A stretch of 64,000 bases of DNA, taken from the NCBI GenBank assembly GCA_051294375.1, contig CM119267.1, positions 7,978,683 to 8,042,682 of the forward strand. Direction: 5' to 3'. Under the pieces are notes generated by a model. It was given only the letters and a program-made list of their open reading frames with translations. It searched no databases and was not told the origin of the DNA. This DNA comes from Paraspadella gotoi. Lineage: Eukaryota > Chaetognatha. Both the position numbers and the translations under genes were made by a program. Position 1 is the stretch's first letter; every line of letters starts with the position of its first letter. Shown piece by piece: positions 33,760 to 47,152 of the stretch.

Positions 33760-36700
33760 ACCGAAAGACGGCTCAAACTCGTCTCTCCATACGGGAGAAG
33801 GGGGCGGACCGTCTGAAGAAGATTTGAAAAAGGTGGAGGTTCGTCTGGTCGAATCGATGTCCGTCGATCGAGATTAGCAGTAACTTGATCTGGGATTTCG
33901 GATATGAACGAGAACTGGCTGACTCTCATTGATTATATAGAGTTTATCCGGAATGGGCCAGAGCTCGATTTTATATATAAGTTGCTATATAAATAAGATA
34001 TTCGCGCAAAATCAGTTATTGAAAGAGTATGCATTATAAAACAGATAAGCTGAAATACTAAGAAATTTTACGTACGTCGCTGAAATAACTTAGTTATTGT
34101 GGTGAGGAAGAACACGGAGCCGAATCAAAGGAAAAAAGGTCAGCATTTCGCCGACGTAACGTCGCCATCCGCGACGCCGCAGAGCATTCGGTCGTCATGT
34201 CGGACGCCGTCCACGCCTGCACTCGCGTCGCTAGGAGCTGCAGTAGTACAGGAAACAACGATGTTACTATTAAGGAGAACTGTTTAAATCCTTGACGAGT
34301 GAGAAGGTATATCTTCCGTCGACCTATACGTAAGTGGAGCCGATCGGTTAAGTGTTGCTCTCATCTCTTCATGATTACAACAACTCTATCGTTAAACAGT
34401 TAAACTTCGAGAATTAAATAAGAAACAATAAATTATCAGTCCGCTGACCTTCACAAAGAGATAAATTTCGGTTCAGTTCACCACCGAAATTTGTTTTCTT
34501 TATCACATTCGCCAATCTTTTTTATCAACTCTGACTCAGATTCCGGCAAATGCGGCAGGCCAGAAACTTTCAGTCTAATCATTGGAACCTCTATTTTTCA
34601 CGCGGAATTCTCGGGGTTTGTCAACTGCCGGATTTTATAGACAACCTTGAATCCGACTGACGGACCTTTATCTGATAGTAATACAGAAGATAAAAAAGTG
34701 TTGAAAAATGTAAGTGACAAAATGCACTTCTAATCTTTTTCAAACAAAGATACTTTCTTTATGGTGATGCTGCACCTCGGCCAAGTAGCACGAACGAGCG
34801 CGCGGCCGGAGATATATATACTAAAGCCGAATCGATTTCCTATTTTGTTGCTGCCAATGTAGTATAACAATCGCAGTATTATATATGGATTAGTGGACAG
34901 ATGGTGTCTTTAACAGATAAAACCATTGTATGTTAAATACTCCTACTCAAAACGAGTATCAAAAGTTTGAAAAGTGGGTGCTAAATCTCTCAGACACAAG
35001 TCGAAGACCTCACCACTCAAAATTTGCCCCACGCCGAAACTGCCAACTTACCGTGTAACAGCGTCGTTAATTACACAGCGGAACCGAATGTGTAACCTCC
35101 CCTACTATTTAAACGGTCATACTCTAATTCTTCTTTTACCGCCCCAATCGGGGTGCGAACCCCACCGCAAATTCCGGCGGCGACTTCACCACATCAGCTT
35201 CTCCAACCCCCTGTGGGTCGAAAAGTCCCCTCCCTCTGCCCAATTAACAGCCGCACCAGACGAGGTCTCCCTCATCACGTTTTATTACCAGAAGATGTGC
35301 TGGCGGATCATTCTCCACGACACTATATTTCGTGAAAAACCCGCTACAGTAGGAAGCTAAAAGAGCATCTTACCGGGGATCTGTCTCGAGACGAGCGCTC
35401 GCGAAAAGCAGTCATATTGAGTGAGGGAACGGCGGATAATTGAAAAGGAGGGCGCGGAGTGAGCGATATAACCAATATAGTGGCAGAGGGAGTGAATATG
35501 TTTCAGATCGAGATAAGACATAATGTAGCTGTGAGAAGCAGACAGGACATGGGGGTGCCGAACTCCGCTGGAGTTTAGAGGGAAGGGGCGTTGGCAAACT
35601 AATTGAGCCGTAACGCGTCTGGGAGCTATATCCACTAGAATAATTGGCGGCAGAAGCCGGCCAGCCGATTGCGCCTTTTAACGTCCAACCTGTAGCTACC
35701 GACCGTATTGAGTGGAAGCGCAATTGCGGAAAGAACAAAAAAGAACCTTGATATATACAAGTCGAGATCTGTATGGTGAAGTGTCGCATTCTATAAAACA
35801 CCAGAGGTACAGCCACGACTCGCTCTCATTAGCCGGGAACGATACGAGTCGCCAGCTTCTGCACAAGCTTTTCGTGGGCTAACTACTATCACTAAAGTAC
35901 CTTCCGGTCCTTGAATGACTTTAATAAAATATTTGTCTTTCGAAGAACTGACAGTTTTAACTTTTTCTTTGCTCTGCTCGTTTCCTCTCTTCTGATTCTA
36001 AACGACCTGGCCATGCTACTCCTCGAGTTGCTAGTCACGTTAAAGCTCGACCACGACAATAATTCACCAACCGTCACGACCAAAACCCTGAAGCACGTTA
36101 CTGCGCTCGTCTCTATGTGAGAGTGATACTCTCTCCTACTGTGAACGACTGACGCCATCCCTTGTCTGTACACTACTCTCGCCAGCTCCTCGGAGGCGCT
36201 TCTAATCCGCGCGATTAGAGTTAGATATCTATCTTACGTCACCTAGGCGATACTGTATCTTTATAATATAAACACCATGCGAGATAACCCGAAACACAAA
36301 ACAGTCTTGTCTGATTTAAACCTTATTGTCCAAGATAGCACGCAGCAACTCCATCCTCTCGTCTCGAGGTAGATAACGAGCGAGTATATAGATATGGTCT
36401 CTGTTCGTTCTCCTTGCAGTCCGGCGTGTAGTGACATACGGCTGCGGATAAGACTGTATTATTGTTCTGCGGTTAGTGTAATGGAGTGTGCTAGTCTATG
36501 TTCGGTTTAAGTAAGAGATGAAAATATTGTTTCTCATAGAGTGAACAGAGAGGAGGAATTCAAATTTCCTACGCAACGATGGTCGTGAAACAGAATCCTC
36601 ATACGTATTCGAAGAAAGTGGGCCTCAAAGGCCCATCCTCACATAACCGAAATAATAGAGGAGAGCTATAACATATGAACTCGTTCCCCAAGATCACAAG

Positions 36701-37274
36701 TGGCGAACGCTCGGAGCGAACTTTTGCGGCAGTGGGTGAAACTGTTGTGAGAGAACTAAAATATTTTCTCTTTGATGAGGACGATGTTTTCTTATATATC
36801 CTACATATACATCTTACAGGAGACCTATTATACGCTTAAGAGCAACAACAGCACTATTAAGATATACTAATCGGATATATCACTCTCAAACCTATATGCA
36901 ATTTTAAGAGAGGATATTACCTGTTACATCATGTAAGCTGCTCCTCTTCTTTCCGATCTTACCCTCCTAGACTCTCTATGTACGTGCCTTTTTTTTACAC
37001 AAGAACGTCTGTTCGTGTGTCCACAAGAAATATCAAACGAGAGATATAAGCAAGACACAGTGGGTGTACACGCTTTAGCAGTTTCCTCGATACTCATATC
37101 GTGCCTGTCCGACCCGTCTGCTTTGCGCGCGACCATATAGCCTTTTACACTAACATACACACCATAACACATACTCTAGCTCCAGGTCGAGGCCGATTAA
37201 CCCAAGGCTGCCGTTATTACTGCGTCATCTCTCGTCTACGCGAGATCTCTCTTCTTCTCTCTCTTCTCTCTTCG

Positions 37275-37308
<34 letters not shown>

Positions 37309-40300
37309 AAGTGGGTGAGACGAAATACAGCGACCCGTGTTTCACGAGGTTATTCGATCTTTTAAAAGCCATCACCTCTTTGCGTTTGTACCACTATAAA
37401 TCGTGTCATAAGAGCGAAAATTATTTCCAATTATTTTGTATATATCTACTTCCTTGTCTTGATTCCATTACTACCGTCTGAATAATTACGTTCTGTCTTT
37501 TCGGGCATTCGATAAAGCTGGTCTTGCCTGCTGCGTCGTCTCCTCCTATCTTTTCATGCCTTCTCTCAAAATCTCTCTCTGCAGCTTAATTTTCGCATAC
37601 AGCTCTGTCTCTTCCCCTGTATTCTCTCATCCTCCTTCTTCCTCCCTGTGATGTCCGAGTCTCGCTCACCACCACGCCTTTCAATCCTGTCTAAAGAGAC
37701 CGACCCGCCGCCTAAAGCAATCAAAGTGCGCTGCGAGCTCGTCCAGATAGTCTCCGCGTCTCGTCGGTCTCTTTTCTCGAGTTCTCTCTCTCTCAGGCGT
37801 ATAGTTCTCTGTCCTTTGCGTTATGGGCGCGGGCTGATCGTCTGCATCTCTCTCTGCGTTTCCCACCATATACCTCTCTCCCTCGAGGCCTCCTGGCCTC
37901 TCTCTGCTCTCATCCTCTCTCTCGTTCTATCTCAAAGGATCACGACCGACGACGACCGCACGACGACGGACGAAAGAAGAACTCGAGGCGTCTCGAAAAC
38001 CAAAGGGTTCTTTTTCTACGGCGCGAGCAGCTCTGCTCGCCGGGTTTTTTTAGCATATACTCGCTCCGCCGCCACCTGATATAGTTTCGCCTCGCCTTTC
38101 CTCAATGTTTGTCGTCGAGTTGCGCTCGTACTTATTACCATAAATAACTAGGCGATACATGGAAGAGAATATATGTTAGTGGTATGCCGGACTGGTATAG
38201 TGCAATATATACTGAAAAGTCCTTTCCCAGGCCTTAGTTTATTTAGGTCTAGAAAAGAACGTACGCATATTTACATCTACCTTTCGTTTATTCAATATCG
38301 GAATTCTCTCGAAGCGAGATTTTCAAGACCACCAGACCTGCTTAAATCTCGTGAGTTAGGAACATCTTTCAGAGGTCTCAACATAGACGTTCCGTAAACT
38401 CTGAATGAGATTTACTTTATACTTAAACGGAGTCACCGCCAATATTTGTTCTTATTCACACTACATATATAGAAAATATTGAAAAATGAATAATAGCCGT
38501 ATACAGACGCGAATACATAAACGAACGTGAGATCGTATAAACTGGATCGAGTCTCTCCTGTTGATTCTGTTCACGTGCCACCCGAGAAACCCGAGCTGCT
38601 CTCGGCTATCGTCCGTCGTCTTGGTTTTCGTGAGCGATACTCTTGCGCTCTCGCTCTTGCTGTCCTTCTAGAAGCCCTAATCTCTCGTGCGCTTTGGTTT
38701 GCGAGTGAAGAGCGAAAACTAAATAGCACAAACACACAAACATAGCACAACAACTATAGAAAAAAAACACTTAAATCAATATTATCTAAGTGGTTCAAGT
38801 GAACCGCGCGGAATTTCCTTGTTGACATGAAGTTACTCTCTTTCACAGGCCAAACTCCGCTCCATTGTCTCACCCAGCCGCTTTCTCGTCAGACGGCCGT
38901 CGCCTGGCACGAATCCCGAGTGCAATGTGTAAGCTTTAGAAGGATTGATAGGATACGCACGAAAACCAAAAAACATCACCGCCTGGAATGTTTAGCAAAG
39001 GACACGAGGAGGTTGGCTTTAGAAGGTTTCTACTTCTCACAGTGTATGCTTAAAGTCTCTTAGTTTTGGGTGATTTTCTGCGTGTCTCTTCTTAATTGCG
39101 TATTTTCCCTTTTTTTCTAGCCATTGCTACTCACATGCCTCTCTGCGTGCTCTCTCGTCTCTCTCTCTTCTCCTCTTCTGCGTGCGTCCATTCTTTCTCG
39201 TGCCTGCTCTGACTGCTCTCTCTCTCCTCTCTCTTCTTCTCTCATGTATACCTATTCCCCCCTGCATCTCCGTTTTCTTGATTCGGTTCAAATATATACA
39301 TTCAATTGTCTTCGCTTACTCCGATGTATTAGGCCTCGTCCAGACAGTATTTGCTTCCTTCTCTTCCGTCTTTCACACATTCCGAATCGTGACGACATTT
39401 CTGGCGTCTGTCTACCGGACCGTTATCCTCGGACTCCACTACCGTTTCAGTGTGTTATTCTGCCCTAGCCCCTTATGTTTTCCGTTTTCTCCTGCGGCAT
39501 TTGTTTACTTTCTCGGCGTCGAAGCGTCCGATGTCACATCGGGTGGCCGCATATGAGAGAATGACACCCACTAAGATTACGAAGATATGGACTATTGCTG
39601 ATACCTGCTTTCCGACTCCTGACGTTATATAGGCAATTGCTCACTCAGACTTATGGATGTTTCTCTATCTGGTCGTTCGCGGGGAATGAATAGCAGCTCC
39701 TCATCCGTGTCGCTATACTGAATGCGTTTCGCTTGCTGTCGATTATTGGATCCTCCTTAATACTCCGTCTCACGCGCACAGTGATTTCTGCCCGGAGAAA
39801 CCTCTCCATCTCTCTCCTGGCTTTCTCACTCAACGATGCCCATCGCGATTCTATTTCTCAATCCACATATTCGTGCGAATAACATACGCTCTCCTGCGCC
39901 ACTCTTCATCAGTTAGTCTTGAACCGCCTTGGTATCCATACGTTTTGTTAGTAGTCGTTAATTAAAAAATCGCGCCGAACCCGAGTAGTTTGCAGATTTC
40001 TTTTTTTCAGTGTTATTTTGATCATATAGATTTTAAAAGAGAAAACAAACAGTCTTACGTATCGAACGACGAGAGAGGAGAGAGAGATGAGAAGAGAGAG
40101 GAGAGAGACGAGACAGAGAGAGCAGAGAGAGAACGAGAGAGCGGAGAGAGCGAGAGAGGCAGCAGAGCGAAATTGAGTTTCTTTATTCCGTCTTTAATAT
40201 GCCTTTCAGTTTTTGCTTCTATTTAAGCATTTTTTTCGCTCGGTCGATAAAAGAAATTCTTTTTTACTAGAATGTTTTCAGTTTTTATATAAAACTAATT

Positions 40301-40355
40301 TTCCTGCAAGGACCCTGTCCCCTCTCTCTCTTCTCTCTCTCTTCTCTCTCTCTCA

Positions 40356-40392
<37 letters not shown>

Positions 40393-40857
40393 CTCTCTCT
40401 CTTTCTCTCTCGTCCTCGAGTCTCTCACGTGGAAAAGAGAACGAAAAAAGATCAAAACGCTCGACCATATAAAAAAAAAGAAAAAGAACGCCATGAGTAA
40501 ACATTTGATGTTTTTCTGACATAACACTCGGGAAACTGATAAAAACATTCATAAATTGGATCGAAAATTGATATCTTTTTAATTTTCATCTTATTTTTCA
40601 CTTTCTAAACAACTTTTCTTTTTTATATTTCCAATTATGGAAAACATCAGTAGGCAACGTGAACCATTAGTCCGAAAGTTATCTGCAGCGTTCGACGTAC
40701 AGATTCTTTTCTGTGTCCTTAGAGGATGAGAGAAATGTTTAAAAGAGTTGGAAGAGTGATCTGGTTGATGGTGTGGGCACTTGTATAAAAGCTATTTATA
40801 TATATATACTTAACGATAGTACAAAATGTATCGTCTTGCTTACTCTGATTGAAGATC

Positions 40858-40860
<3 letters not shown>
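33760..40860. repeat. Very noisy version of the sequence at 40875-45115 and 49545-49905
   Basis: Anchors occur in the same order in both versions: TTTTTTATCAACTCTGACTC (34523 and 41287), AACCAAAGGGTTCTTTT (38000 and 43595), TAATTAAAAA after AGTCGT (39955 and 44762), and AGAACGCCATGA (40486 and 49556). The noisy version has indels and substitutions every few bases and extra TATATA-type insertions. It resembles an uncorrected long read. I annotate no genes here. ORFs in it are unreliable. Confidence 0.75.

Positions 40861-40861
<1 letters not shown>

Positions 40862-40891
<30 letters not shown>
40862..40891. repeat. (GA)n microsatellite at a copy junction
   Basis: Purine array where the noisy version ends and the cleaner version starts. 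Confidence 0.85.
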
Positions 40892-40893
<2 letters not shown>

Positions 40894-42395
40894 GCCCAAA
40901 CGGAGGGCGGACCCTGAAGATTGAAAAGGTGGTTCGTTTGGTCGATCGATCCGTCGAGATTGAGTAACTTGATTCTGATTTCGATAGGAACGAGAATTGA
41001 CTTTGATTTTCAATGCCAATCTTTTTATAATTGTATAAAATAAACTCCCATCAGTATTGAAGGTATGCATTATAAAAACAGATAACAAATATCTAATACT
41101 TAGTTTTTGGGCATATTAGATTTTAAATATTAATAAGTTTTCCTATTACGTAATAGCATGTTAAGTTGTTATCATATCAGACTTTAAACATTTAACTTAA
41201 AAATAAAAAAAATTCAGCGCACCTTCACAAAATAAATTTCGGTCAGTTCACCACCGAATTTGTTTTCTTTATCCATTCGCCAATCTTTTTTATCAACTCT
41301 GACTCAGATTCGGAACGAGGCCAGAAACTTCAATCGATGCATTTTCACAGATTTTTTTTGTAGGTTTAACTGCTTTTTTAATAGTAATACAGAAGATAAA
41401 AAGTGTGAAAAATACAAAATGCTCTAATCTTTTCACAAATACTCTCAGGTGACGACGCCAAGTCAACGGCGAGAACGAAAGGAGAATTTCTCATATTTGT
41501 TGTGCCAATTATATACAGCGAGTATATATATGGAGTGTTTTTAACAATAACATTTAGTTAAATATTTAAAGTAAAAGAATGTCTCGTCACCTTTGACACT
41601 CCCATCCAAGAGAGAGGATGAAAGGTGGGGGGGGAGGTGAAGGAAGGGCGCGGAGGGGGATATTATTTTTGTGGCGAGGGAGTGAAAAACTGATCGGAGA
41701 AATTAGCCTGGGAGGAGGGTGGGCGACGATCGTGGGGTTTAAGGGGGCGTGGCAACGCCGGGATATATATTGAAAGAGGTGGGGCAGCGAGTTTACCGAC
41801 TAGCTTACCGACCGTATTTGTGGAGCAATGGAAAAAAAAAAAACCTTGATTCGTCGGTGTAGAATTCGATTTTGAAACACAATCAAGCCACGCGCTAATT
41901 GACGGATCGATCGAGTTCTGCACAAGCTTTCGTTAAACTATTATCTTTAATTGATTTTAATAATATTTGTCTTCGAAACTGATAGTTTTAACTATTTTTG
42001 CCTCTCTTTCTCTCTATCGAAATTGTGCTACTGTGCTCTCGAGTTATAGTTAAAGGCATTCCACTAATCACTCATACTCGTGATCTCAAACCACCTCCTT
42101 GCTTTATTCTCTCTACCTACTCGGCTCTCGGGCACTCTCGGCGTCCTAGGACCGACACGCTCCACATTTTTACCTCTCCACCTTGCTAGTTTTACCTTCG
42201 CCCGAGGTTGATGCTTAAAAACTCCCGCGCGGCTAACCAACGTTTTTTGTTTTTTTTTCAAGATGCGGCCACGCCTCTGGGTAGTAAATTTCTTGGTCAG
42301 TCCGACTGATTAATCGGTCAGTAAAGTTAGTTATTTGGTCGGTTAGTTAATGGAGTTCTTTCTTGTCGTTAGAAGAGAATGAAAATATTTATAAC

Positions 42396-42734
42396 NNNNN
42401 NNNNNNNNNNNNNNNNNNNNNNNNNNNNNNNNNNNNNNNNNNNNNNNNNNNNNNNNNNNNNNNNNNNNNNNNNNNNNNNNNNNNNNNNNNNNNNNNNNNN
42501 NNNNNNNNNNNNNNNNNNNNNNNNNNNNNNNNNNNNNNNNNNNNNNNNNNNNNNNNNNNNNNNNNNNNNNNNNNNNNNNNNNNNNNNNNNNNNNNNNNNN
42601 NNNNNNNNNNNNNNNNNNNNNNNNNNNNNNNNNNNNNNNNNNNNNNNNNNNNNNNNNNNNNNNNNNNNNNNNNNNNNNNNNNNNNNNNNNNNNNNNNNNN
42701 NNNNNNNNNNNNNNNNNNNNNNNNNNNNNNNNNN
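42396..42734. other. Assembly gap (339 N)
   Basis: Run of N. ORFs across it are artefacts. Confidence 1.
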
Positions 42735-43109
42735 GAGGAATTTAATGTGTGAATTATGTTTGTGAAATTCAATAAAAATAAAAAAGTAAACTACCCAATA
42801 CAGTCAAACGCACAACTTTTTCTGCGGCGGGAAAATTTGTGAATAAAATATGTTTTTATTATGTTTTCATTCTCATTCTCCCTGCAATAAAACGCTAAAG
42901 AAACGCAAGTTTCGAATTTCACTCTGCAACTTGAGTTTAAGAAACGTTCAATGAACTCTTCTTTGTTTGCCTTGCTCTCATTACGTATAACCCAAACGCT
43001 TAACGTATAACCTTTACCCTAACGTTTCGAATAAGCGTGACCGTGTTTTGCGACAAGCTTAACTAAACAAAACAAAACAACTTGGTCGAGGCGAAACAAC
43101 AAGCTCCGT

Positions 43110-43110
<1 letters not shown>

Positions 43111-43166
<56 letters not shown>
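43111..43166. repeat. (CT)n microsatellite
   Basis: Perfect array, followed by an exon-like 80 bases open on both strands (plus GETIAYRSLKASPVPQIVQT; minus QFGKFVCTICGTGEAFKDRY). Strand and function cannot be decided. Confidence 0.9.
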
Positions 43167-43170
<4 letters not shown>

Positions 43171-43276
43171 GGGTGAGACGATCGCGTATCGATCTTTAAA
43201 AGCCTCACCGGTTCCACAAATCGTGCAAACAAATTTTCCAAATTGATTTTTATTCCTCCTCTTCCTCTTCCCGGTA

Positions 43277-43390
43277 TTAATCGTCGTCGTCGTCGTCGTG
43301 CGGCTCCTCCTCGTCGTCCTCTTCATCGTTCTCAATCTCCTCTCGCTCCTCCTCTTCCTCCCCTTTTCTCCTCCTCCTTCTTCCTCCCTG
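43277..43390 (-). CDS. Candidate acidic C-terminal exon (Glu/Asp-rich)
   Basis: The minus frame reads EEEEEREEIENDEEDDEEEP, then H and six Asp, then a TAA at 43277. The DNA is repetitive (GAG/GAC), so composition alone could explain it. It resembles other acidic exons in the window. Confidence 0.3.
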   Translation of the reverse strand, partial: QGGRRRRRKGEEEEEREEIENDEEDDEEEPHDDDDDD

Positions 43391-43554
43391 GTCCACCACC
43401 CTTCACCTGTTAAGAGCCGAATCAAAGTCCGGGTCCGTAGTCTCCCTCTCTCTCTCTCTCTCTCTTTTTTTTTGGAGGGGATCGCGATCTTCTGTTTCGA
43501 TTACTCTCTCGGTGCTCCTCTTTCTCTCTCACCCTCTCTCGTTCTCTCTCAAAG

Positions 43555-43808
43555 GATCACGACGACGACGACGACGACGACGACGAGTTCGAAAACCAAA
43601 GGGTTCTTTTCCGCCGAAGTTTCTGGCAGTTTTTTACAAACTCGTTCCTGCCTTCGGTTTTCGTTTCGCGGATAAAAAAAAAACAAAAATATTATTGTAT
43701 GAAAAAAAAGTCCTCGATATATTTGGACGAGCATATTTAATTCCTTCGTTATATTCAATGAAAAAACTAAATCGTGAGTTTAATCTCGATTCAACTATAA
43801 AACTCTGA
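43555..43808 (+). CDS. Candidate terminal exon with poly-Asp or poly-Arg start, frame ambiguous
   Basis: After a CT-rich tract and CAAAG acceptor, one frame reads DH, eight Asp, EFENQRVLFRRSFWQFFTNS and ends SSIYLDEHI at 43740. The alternative frame gives an Arg run, VRKPKGSFPPKFLAVFYKLV, and later VLDIFGRAYLIPSLYSMKKL, stopping at 43808. Both look protein-like. The longer one has better residue composition, the first has the better N-terminal match to other poly-Asp exons. The noisy copy cannot decide. Confidence 0.4.
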
Positions 43809-44039
43809 AAATATATATCACCGCAATTTTCAGTCAAACAAAAAAAAAAAAAAAAAATGACGAAATAAACAAAATAGAAATAATTTAAACGACTCGAGTC
43901 TCTCCGTTGATCGCGAGAACGAGGCGCGCCATCGCCGCTGGTTTCGACCGCTGGCGCCGCCTCAGAACCTCTTTGCGCTTTCTAAACAAAACTAAATCAA
44001 AACAAAACAACAACAACAACAAAAAAACCTAACAAACTA

Positions 44040-44228
44040 ATGTCGGCATTAGTGATGAAACCTTTAGGAATAGACTCACCATTCACGACTTCTCGTCAGA
44101 TGGCGTGGCGATCGACAATGGTAAGTTAGAAGGATTGAAGGAACGATCGAAAACCAAAAAAATCACCGCTGGAATGTTTACAAACAAATTGGTTTAAAGT
44201 TTACTTCCATTTCAATTTTTTATTTATT

Positions 44229-44322
<94 letters not shown>

Positions 44323-44579
44323 ATGTATCTATCCTGCTCTTATCGGTTAATTCAATTTCTTCGCTAGAGTTTAGCTCCAACAGTTTTTGCTTCCTTCTCT
44401 TCCGTCTTTCAGAAATTCGAATGAGATGTCACGAGGATCGGTATACGTTTCATTTACGTAGCCCTTTGTTTTCTTTTTCATCCGGGCATTTGTTTACTTC
44501 GTCGGTCGAGAGGTGGCGCATTATGAGAGATGACACACTAGATTACGAAGATTGGACTATTGTTCGCGACTCCGCGTAG
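44040..44579 (+). CDS. Two-exon gene model, unidentified protein
   Basis: Exon 1 (44040-44120) encodes MSALVMKPLGIDSPFTTSRQ MAWRSTM and ends at a perfect GTAAGT donor in phase 0. It follows an A/C-rich leader and a CpG-rich patch (43905-43970). The terminal exon (44413-44579, CCGTCTTTCAG acceptor) reads RMRCHEDRYTFHLRSPLFSF, then SSGHLFTSSVERWRIMRDDT and ends LDYEDWTIVRDSA with TAG. Its frame needs one base from the preceding exon, so a further small exon or an indel lies between. The tail DYEDWTIV fits the pattern of a W-type Atg8-interacting motif. The family is unknown. Confidence 0.5.
44233..44318. repeat. (CT)n microsatellite
   Basis: Long array in the intron between the two exons of the 44040 model. 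Confidence 0.95.
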
Positions 44580-44860
44580 GATTTCACATTCACGGTTAAC
44601 ACTTTCGAGTCTCGCTTCTATCTAAGTCACGTGACTTTCGCGCGAGAAACCTCTCCATCTCTCTCCTCTTTTCTCCATCCCCATCGCTCTATCTTCACCT
44701 TCTCTACATCGCCATCCTCTTCATCATCATCGTTCCGACTTTATCCATACGTTTTGTAGTAGTCGTTAATTAAAAATCGGGAACCCGAGTAGTTGCAGAT
44801 TTCTTTTTTGTCAGTTGTTATTTTGATCATATCAGATTTTAAAAGAGAACAACAGTCTTA

Positions 44861-44885
44861 NNNNNNNNNNNNNNNNNNNNNNNNN
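44861..44885. other. Assembly gap (25 N)
   Basis: CAGTCTTA before and CAGTCCTTACG after the gap suggest unmerged overlapping contig ends. Confidence 1.
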
Positions 44886-44906
44886 CAGTCCTTACGTATC
44901 CGAACA

Positions 44907-44911
<5 letters not shown>

Positions 44912-44984
<73 letters not shown>
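44912..44984. repeat. (GA)n microsatellite
   Basis: Nearly perfect purine array. Confidence 0.95.
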
Positions 44985-44990
<6 letters not shown>

Positions 44991-45114
44991 GAGTTTCTTT
45001 ATTTCCCGTCTTTAATATGCTTTCAGTTTTTGCTTCTATTTAAGCATTTTTTTCGCTCGTCGATAAAAAAGTCTTTTTTTACTAGAATGTTTTCAGTTTA
45101 AACTAATTTTTGCC

Positions 45115-47076
45115 TGCGGCCTCCATGGCTATACTCAGAAGCCTCCGTATGCAGCGCAGCGTCCGGGAGCAGCCGCGCGGCGGGCCGATCGGCTTCTCCT
45201 GACTTCGACTTACTTCGCTCGCTCATCATTACTCTCTTCCTCTTCCTTCTCCCTAATATATCGGATCCGCGCGGCTGCAAAGTTCGACCGATCGGAGCTG
45301 TAGGCGGCGAACTTACTCTTTTTCTCTCCTCTCTTACGCCTCCATGCACCACCGAAGGCTTTCTTTCTCTCTGCCTACCGAGCGAAATCGATCATGAGTC
45401 GCGGAGATGGGATACTCTATTATAAAAATGTATTGTTTCTCTCTCATTTTTAACAAACGCAACAAAACGAAGTCTTTTAATAATAAATAATTATTATAAT
45501 TTTATTGTATATATATTATTATTTAAAATTTATTTATTAGTGATTTTTTTTTTTGTTTACTTATCTTTAACCTTTACTTAAGACTAATCTAATACTGAAT
45601 ATTTTTGCTTTCAAATAATTTCATAATACTTAAATGACAATTAAAAAAATCAACTAATAAATAAAACTTGTTTAAAAATAATAGATATAACAATAAAAAA
45701 TTTATAATAATAATTATATTTATAAACTTTTCGTATTCTATGTGTTTTAAATTGTAGAAGAGAAACAAATATTTTATTATAAAAAGGCTCCCGGATCCAC
45801 GCGAACTAATAACCTTAACTTACTTTTAACTATAACATAATCATACTAAAATATTAATATAATAAATAATAATCAAATATTAAAAAAATATGAATAATCT
45901 GCAATCCTTTAATTTTTCTTTCCAGAATATATAATTATTCTATCCATATTTCCATTCCTTTTCTTTCCATAATTTATTAAAGAAAAACCTTGCCTTCAAT
46001 TTTTCCCTTCACCAGCAGATGCCAAATATTTATTATGAATAAAACATTTAATTATTTTAATTTCTTATTAAATTCATTTGATATACCTATATCAATTAAA
46101 AAAAAGTCTAGGCACAGTTTTTGTCTGGGAAAAGTTAGTTAGTTCGCATTCTGTTTTGAGAGGTCGCCTTATACCAGATGTTGAGCGCAAGCTGAAACAA
46201 AACCAATACAAAAAACAGTTCGTTGTCTGGAATCTGCTATTATAGATCAGCCAGTTTCATTTTTTATACTTTAATAAATTTATAAACAAAATTGTATTGT
46301 TTTCTTTTCTCTCTCTAGAAAGAAATGAAATTCAGAAAAAAAATGAATCAAGAAATTCTAAATGAAAAAATAGTTTAACACAATATGGAATAGACTAATA
46401 GGATTTGTTAAATGATGGTTCCATTAAAAAATTAACATGTGTCGGCCTATCGCCTTATTCTAAGATGATTCTAAGATCATCAACAATAATGATAGAAAAT
46501 AGAATGTAGTTCTTGAGTTCATGAGCGCTGGTGTTTGTTCTTTTTGATCACCATAATGAACAAGACACGGAAGATAACAAAACACATAAACTGAGATTAT
46601 TTTTTATTTTTATAGATATACTAAAAAAAAAATCTTTATCATAACGAGATTGAATATGTTATGAAAAAAATTGTATGTTTTAGATTTAATGTATAATAAA
46701 CTGGTAAGATTTAAGAAATAAAAGTGAGAATAATGACAAAGATGTTACATTTAGAGAGAAAAAGATAGGAAGAAATAAAGAGCGAGAACAGCAAGAGAAA
46801 ATGTAAAGAAGATGAGAGGAGAAGAGAGAGAGAGAAAGAGGAGAGAATAACGGGCCCGATCCGCTCGGTTTCGATCCCGGAGAAGCCGACTCACCATCGA
46901 GAAGAGAAAAAATCTCCCTGAATCCGGAGCGGTAAGAAGCCCGGAGGAGAAGTGAGTCGTCGGGCAAGCCGCTCGCCGCCGCTCCCGGTCTACCGGCTGC
47001 GTACGGGAGAGCTGAGTATATGATCGCGCCTTCGCGTCTCTCGTCTCTCACTCTTCATCTCCTCTCTCTCTTCTCT

Positions 47077-47152
<76 letters not shown>

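Larger units (their letters stand above)
40875..45115. repeat. Cleaner copy of the noisy segment
   Basis: Counterpart of 33760-40310. It contains the gaps at 42396 and 44861 and the exon candidates between 43277 and 44579. The match to the noisy version resumes only at 49545 because 45115-49545 is extra sequence. Confidence 0.7.

Noticed and set aside
34974-35360. 128-residue plus-strand ORF and the neighbouring minus-strand ORFs in 34.9-39.8 kb
   Set aside because: They lie in the noisy copy, and the cleaner counterpart does not preserve these frames.
42064-42261. Basic 65-residue minus-strand ORF
   Set aside because: Composition is acceptable, but there is no splice partner, the plus strand is equally open, and the noisy copy does not preserve it.
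42363-42772. ORFs spanning the gap at 42396-42734
   Set aside because: Consist almost entirely of N.
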